The notes under the pieces are model-generated. The model was not told where the DNA came from and ran no database searches. It saw only the letters and a list, made by a program, of their open reading frames with translations. A stretch of 64,000 nt of DNA from positions 310,001 to 374,000 of the forward strand of contig CAWBOB010000007.1 in the NCBI GenBank assembly GCA_963790335.1. The letters run 5' to 3'. Origin of the DNA: JAOUEA01 sp963790335 (GTDB lineage: Bacteria > Actinomycetota > UBA4738 > HRBIN12). Within the stretch, counting starts at the first letter, position 1. Every line of letters starts with the position of its first letter. Position numbers and translations under genes: made by a program. This document shows, piece after piece, positions 63,236 to 64,000 of this stretch.

Positions 63236-64000
63236 CCGCGTGCTCGCGCCACGCCGTCCCGCCACGATGACGCCACCTTTCCATACCGTTCGCGGCGACC
63301 GCACGGCCTCGACGTCGTCGACGGGGTTCGCGTCGTAGAGCACGAGGTCGGCGAGGGCCCCGGGCCGCACCACGCCCACATCGGGCAGGCGCAGCAGCTC
63401 CGCACCGTTCGAGGTGGCCGCGACCATCGCGTCGAGCGGCCGCATGCCCCAGGCGACCAGGCGCGCGAGCTCGAGCGGCGCACTTCCATGCGGGTTGAAG
63501 GGGGTGCCGGCGTCGGTGCTGCAGACGTGGCGAACGCCGGCTCGCAGCGCGATCGCCTGCGACCGTTCCGCGTCGTCGATGACCGACGTGATCTTCTCGA
63601 GCGCGTAGTCGGGCACCTCGGCCGGATGCTCGATCATGCCGAACGCGGCCGAGAGCGTCGGACCGCGGAACGTGCCCCGCTCCTGCATCTGCCGCGCGAC
63701 GGCCGGCGAGAGCTGCACGCAGTGCTCGACCGAGTCGACACCGGCGCGCACGGAACGGCCGACGCCCTCGCTGCCGATCGCGTGGGAAGCGACGCCCCTG
63801 CCCCACGCATGGGCCTCGTCGACGGCGGCGCCGAGCTCCTCGGACGTGAAGGCGGTGAACGTGGCGCCGATGCCGGGTGTGAGCACGCCCCCGGTCGCGA
63901 CGACCTTGATCGCTCGGGCGCCGGCCTTGATCTCCTCACGGACCGCCCGGCGCATGGCGTCGGCGCCGTCGACCTCACGGGCGAAGCCGACGTTGTGACC
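63224..64000 (-). CDS. Metal-dependent amidohydrolase (5' part outside window)
   Basis: The C-terminal 258 residues of an amidohydrolase-superfamily enzyme (imidazolonepropionase/prolidase-like group). The bridging lysine is in AGARAIKVVATGGV, metal histidines in GVASHAIGSEG and SVEHCVQLS, and the catalytic Asp in VCSTDAGTPFNPHG. RPGALADLVLYDANPVDDV is the closing beta-sandwich. The start lies right of the window. Substrate unknown. Confidence 0.93.
   Translation of the reverse strand, partial: GHNVGFAREVDGADAMRRAVREEIKAGARAIKVVATGGVLTPGIGATFTAFTSEELGAAVDEAHAWGRGVASHAIGSEGVGRSVRAGVDSVEHCVQLSPAVARQMQERGTFRGPTLSAAFGMIEHPAEVPDYALEKITSVIDDAERSQAIALRAGVRHVCSTDAGTPFNPHGSAPLELARLVAWGMRPLDAMVAATSNGAELLRLPDVGVVRPGALADLVLYDANPVDDVEAVRSPRTVWKGGVIVAGRRGASTRSPR

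Overview
The window is 64 kb of GC-rich chromosomal DNA, gene-dense on both strands, with no mobile elements, CRISPR array or rRNA. Several families point to an actinobacterium (Actinomycetota): UPF0182 next to a PDZ-Lon protease, a DUF2342 zinc metalloprotease, DUF5319, DUF6457, RNHCP, a two-GNAT (MshD-like) acetyltransferase and a Ku/LigD pair in Pol-PE-Lig order. I cannot name the genus. Many genes appear to be transcribed leaderlessly: a TANNNT -10 box sits 6 to 9 nt before the start codon. Others have clear Shine-Dalgarno sequences. About fifteen conserved genes are broken by small shifts, mostly single-base insertions. This looks like residual assembly error rather than decay, so those genes are described as one gene each.

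Layout. 0-7.8 kb: 3' part of ftsH, a glycosyltransferase, a cyclic-nucleotide sensor, an M1 peptidase, a DinB protein, initiator tRNA, an ArsR/SRPBCC pair, a VOC protein and a PrmC-like methyltransferase. 7.9-19.3 kb: aldehyde dehydrogenase, UPF0182, PDZ-Lon protease, a stand-alone MreB, MoaE, DUF2342 protease, RNHCP protein and a matrixin-like protease. 19.3-20.5 kb: DAHP synthase (aroF) behind what looks like a complete transcription attenuator, with a 17-residue leader peptide rich in Trp/Phe/Tyr. 20.6-26 kb: uracil phosphoribosyltransferase facing a BmpA-type (nucleoside) ABC importer. 26-31.3 kb: mixed small genes (thioesterase, SCP2, phosphatase, HTH, VOC, two secreted proteins, hydrolase). 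31.3-36.7 kb: DUF72, a polytopic membrane protein, GlnD and PII. 36.7-41.6 kb: acetyltransferase, Ku, DUF6457 and LigD (non-homologous end joining). 41.6-46.2 kb: GYD, DUF5319, PIG-L deacetylase, a membrane protein, GNAT and SDR. 46.3-53.8 kb: argCJBD-R-GH, translationally coupled, with an ARG-box-like site before argC and no argF. 53.9-64 kb: RmlC-like protein, GH114 protein, RmuC, PAP2 phosphatase, then a coupled propeller / class-III aminotransferase / C45 acyltransferase set, a pterin-dehydratase-VOC fusion, ankyrin protein, MarR regulator and an amidohydrolase cut by the window end.

Coherent functions are arginine synthesis with its own repressor, end-joining repair, PII signalling, pyrimidine salvage (importer plus Upp), and attenuated entry into the shikimate pathway. 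The least explained unit is 57.6-61.4 kb. The most striking regulatory element is the aroF leader.
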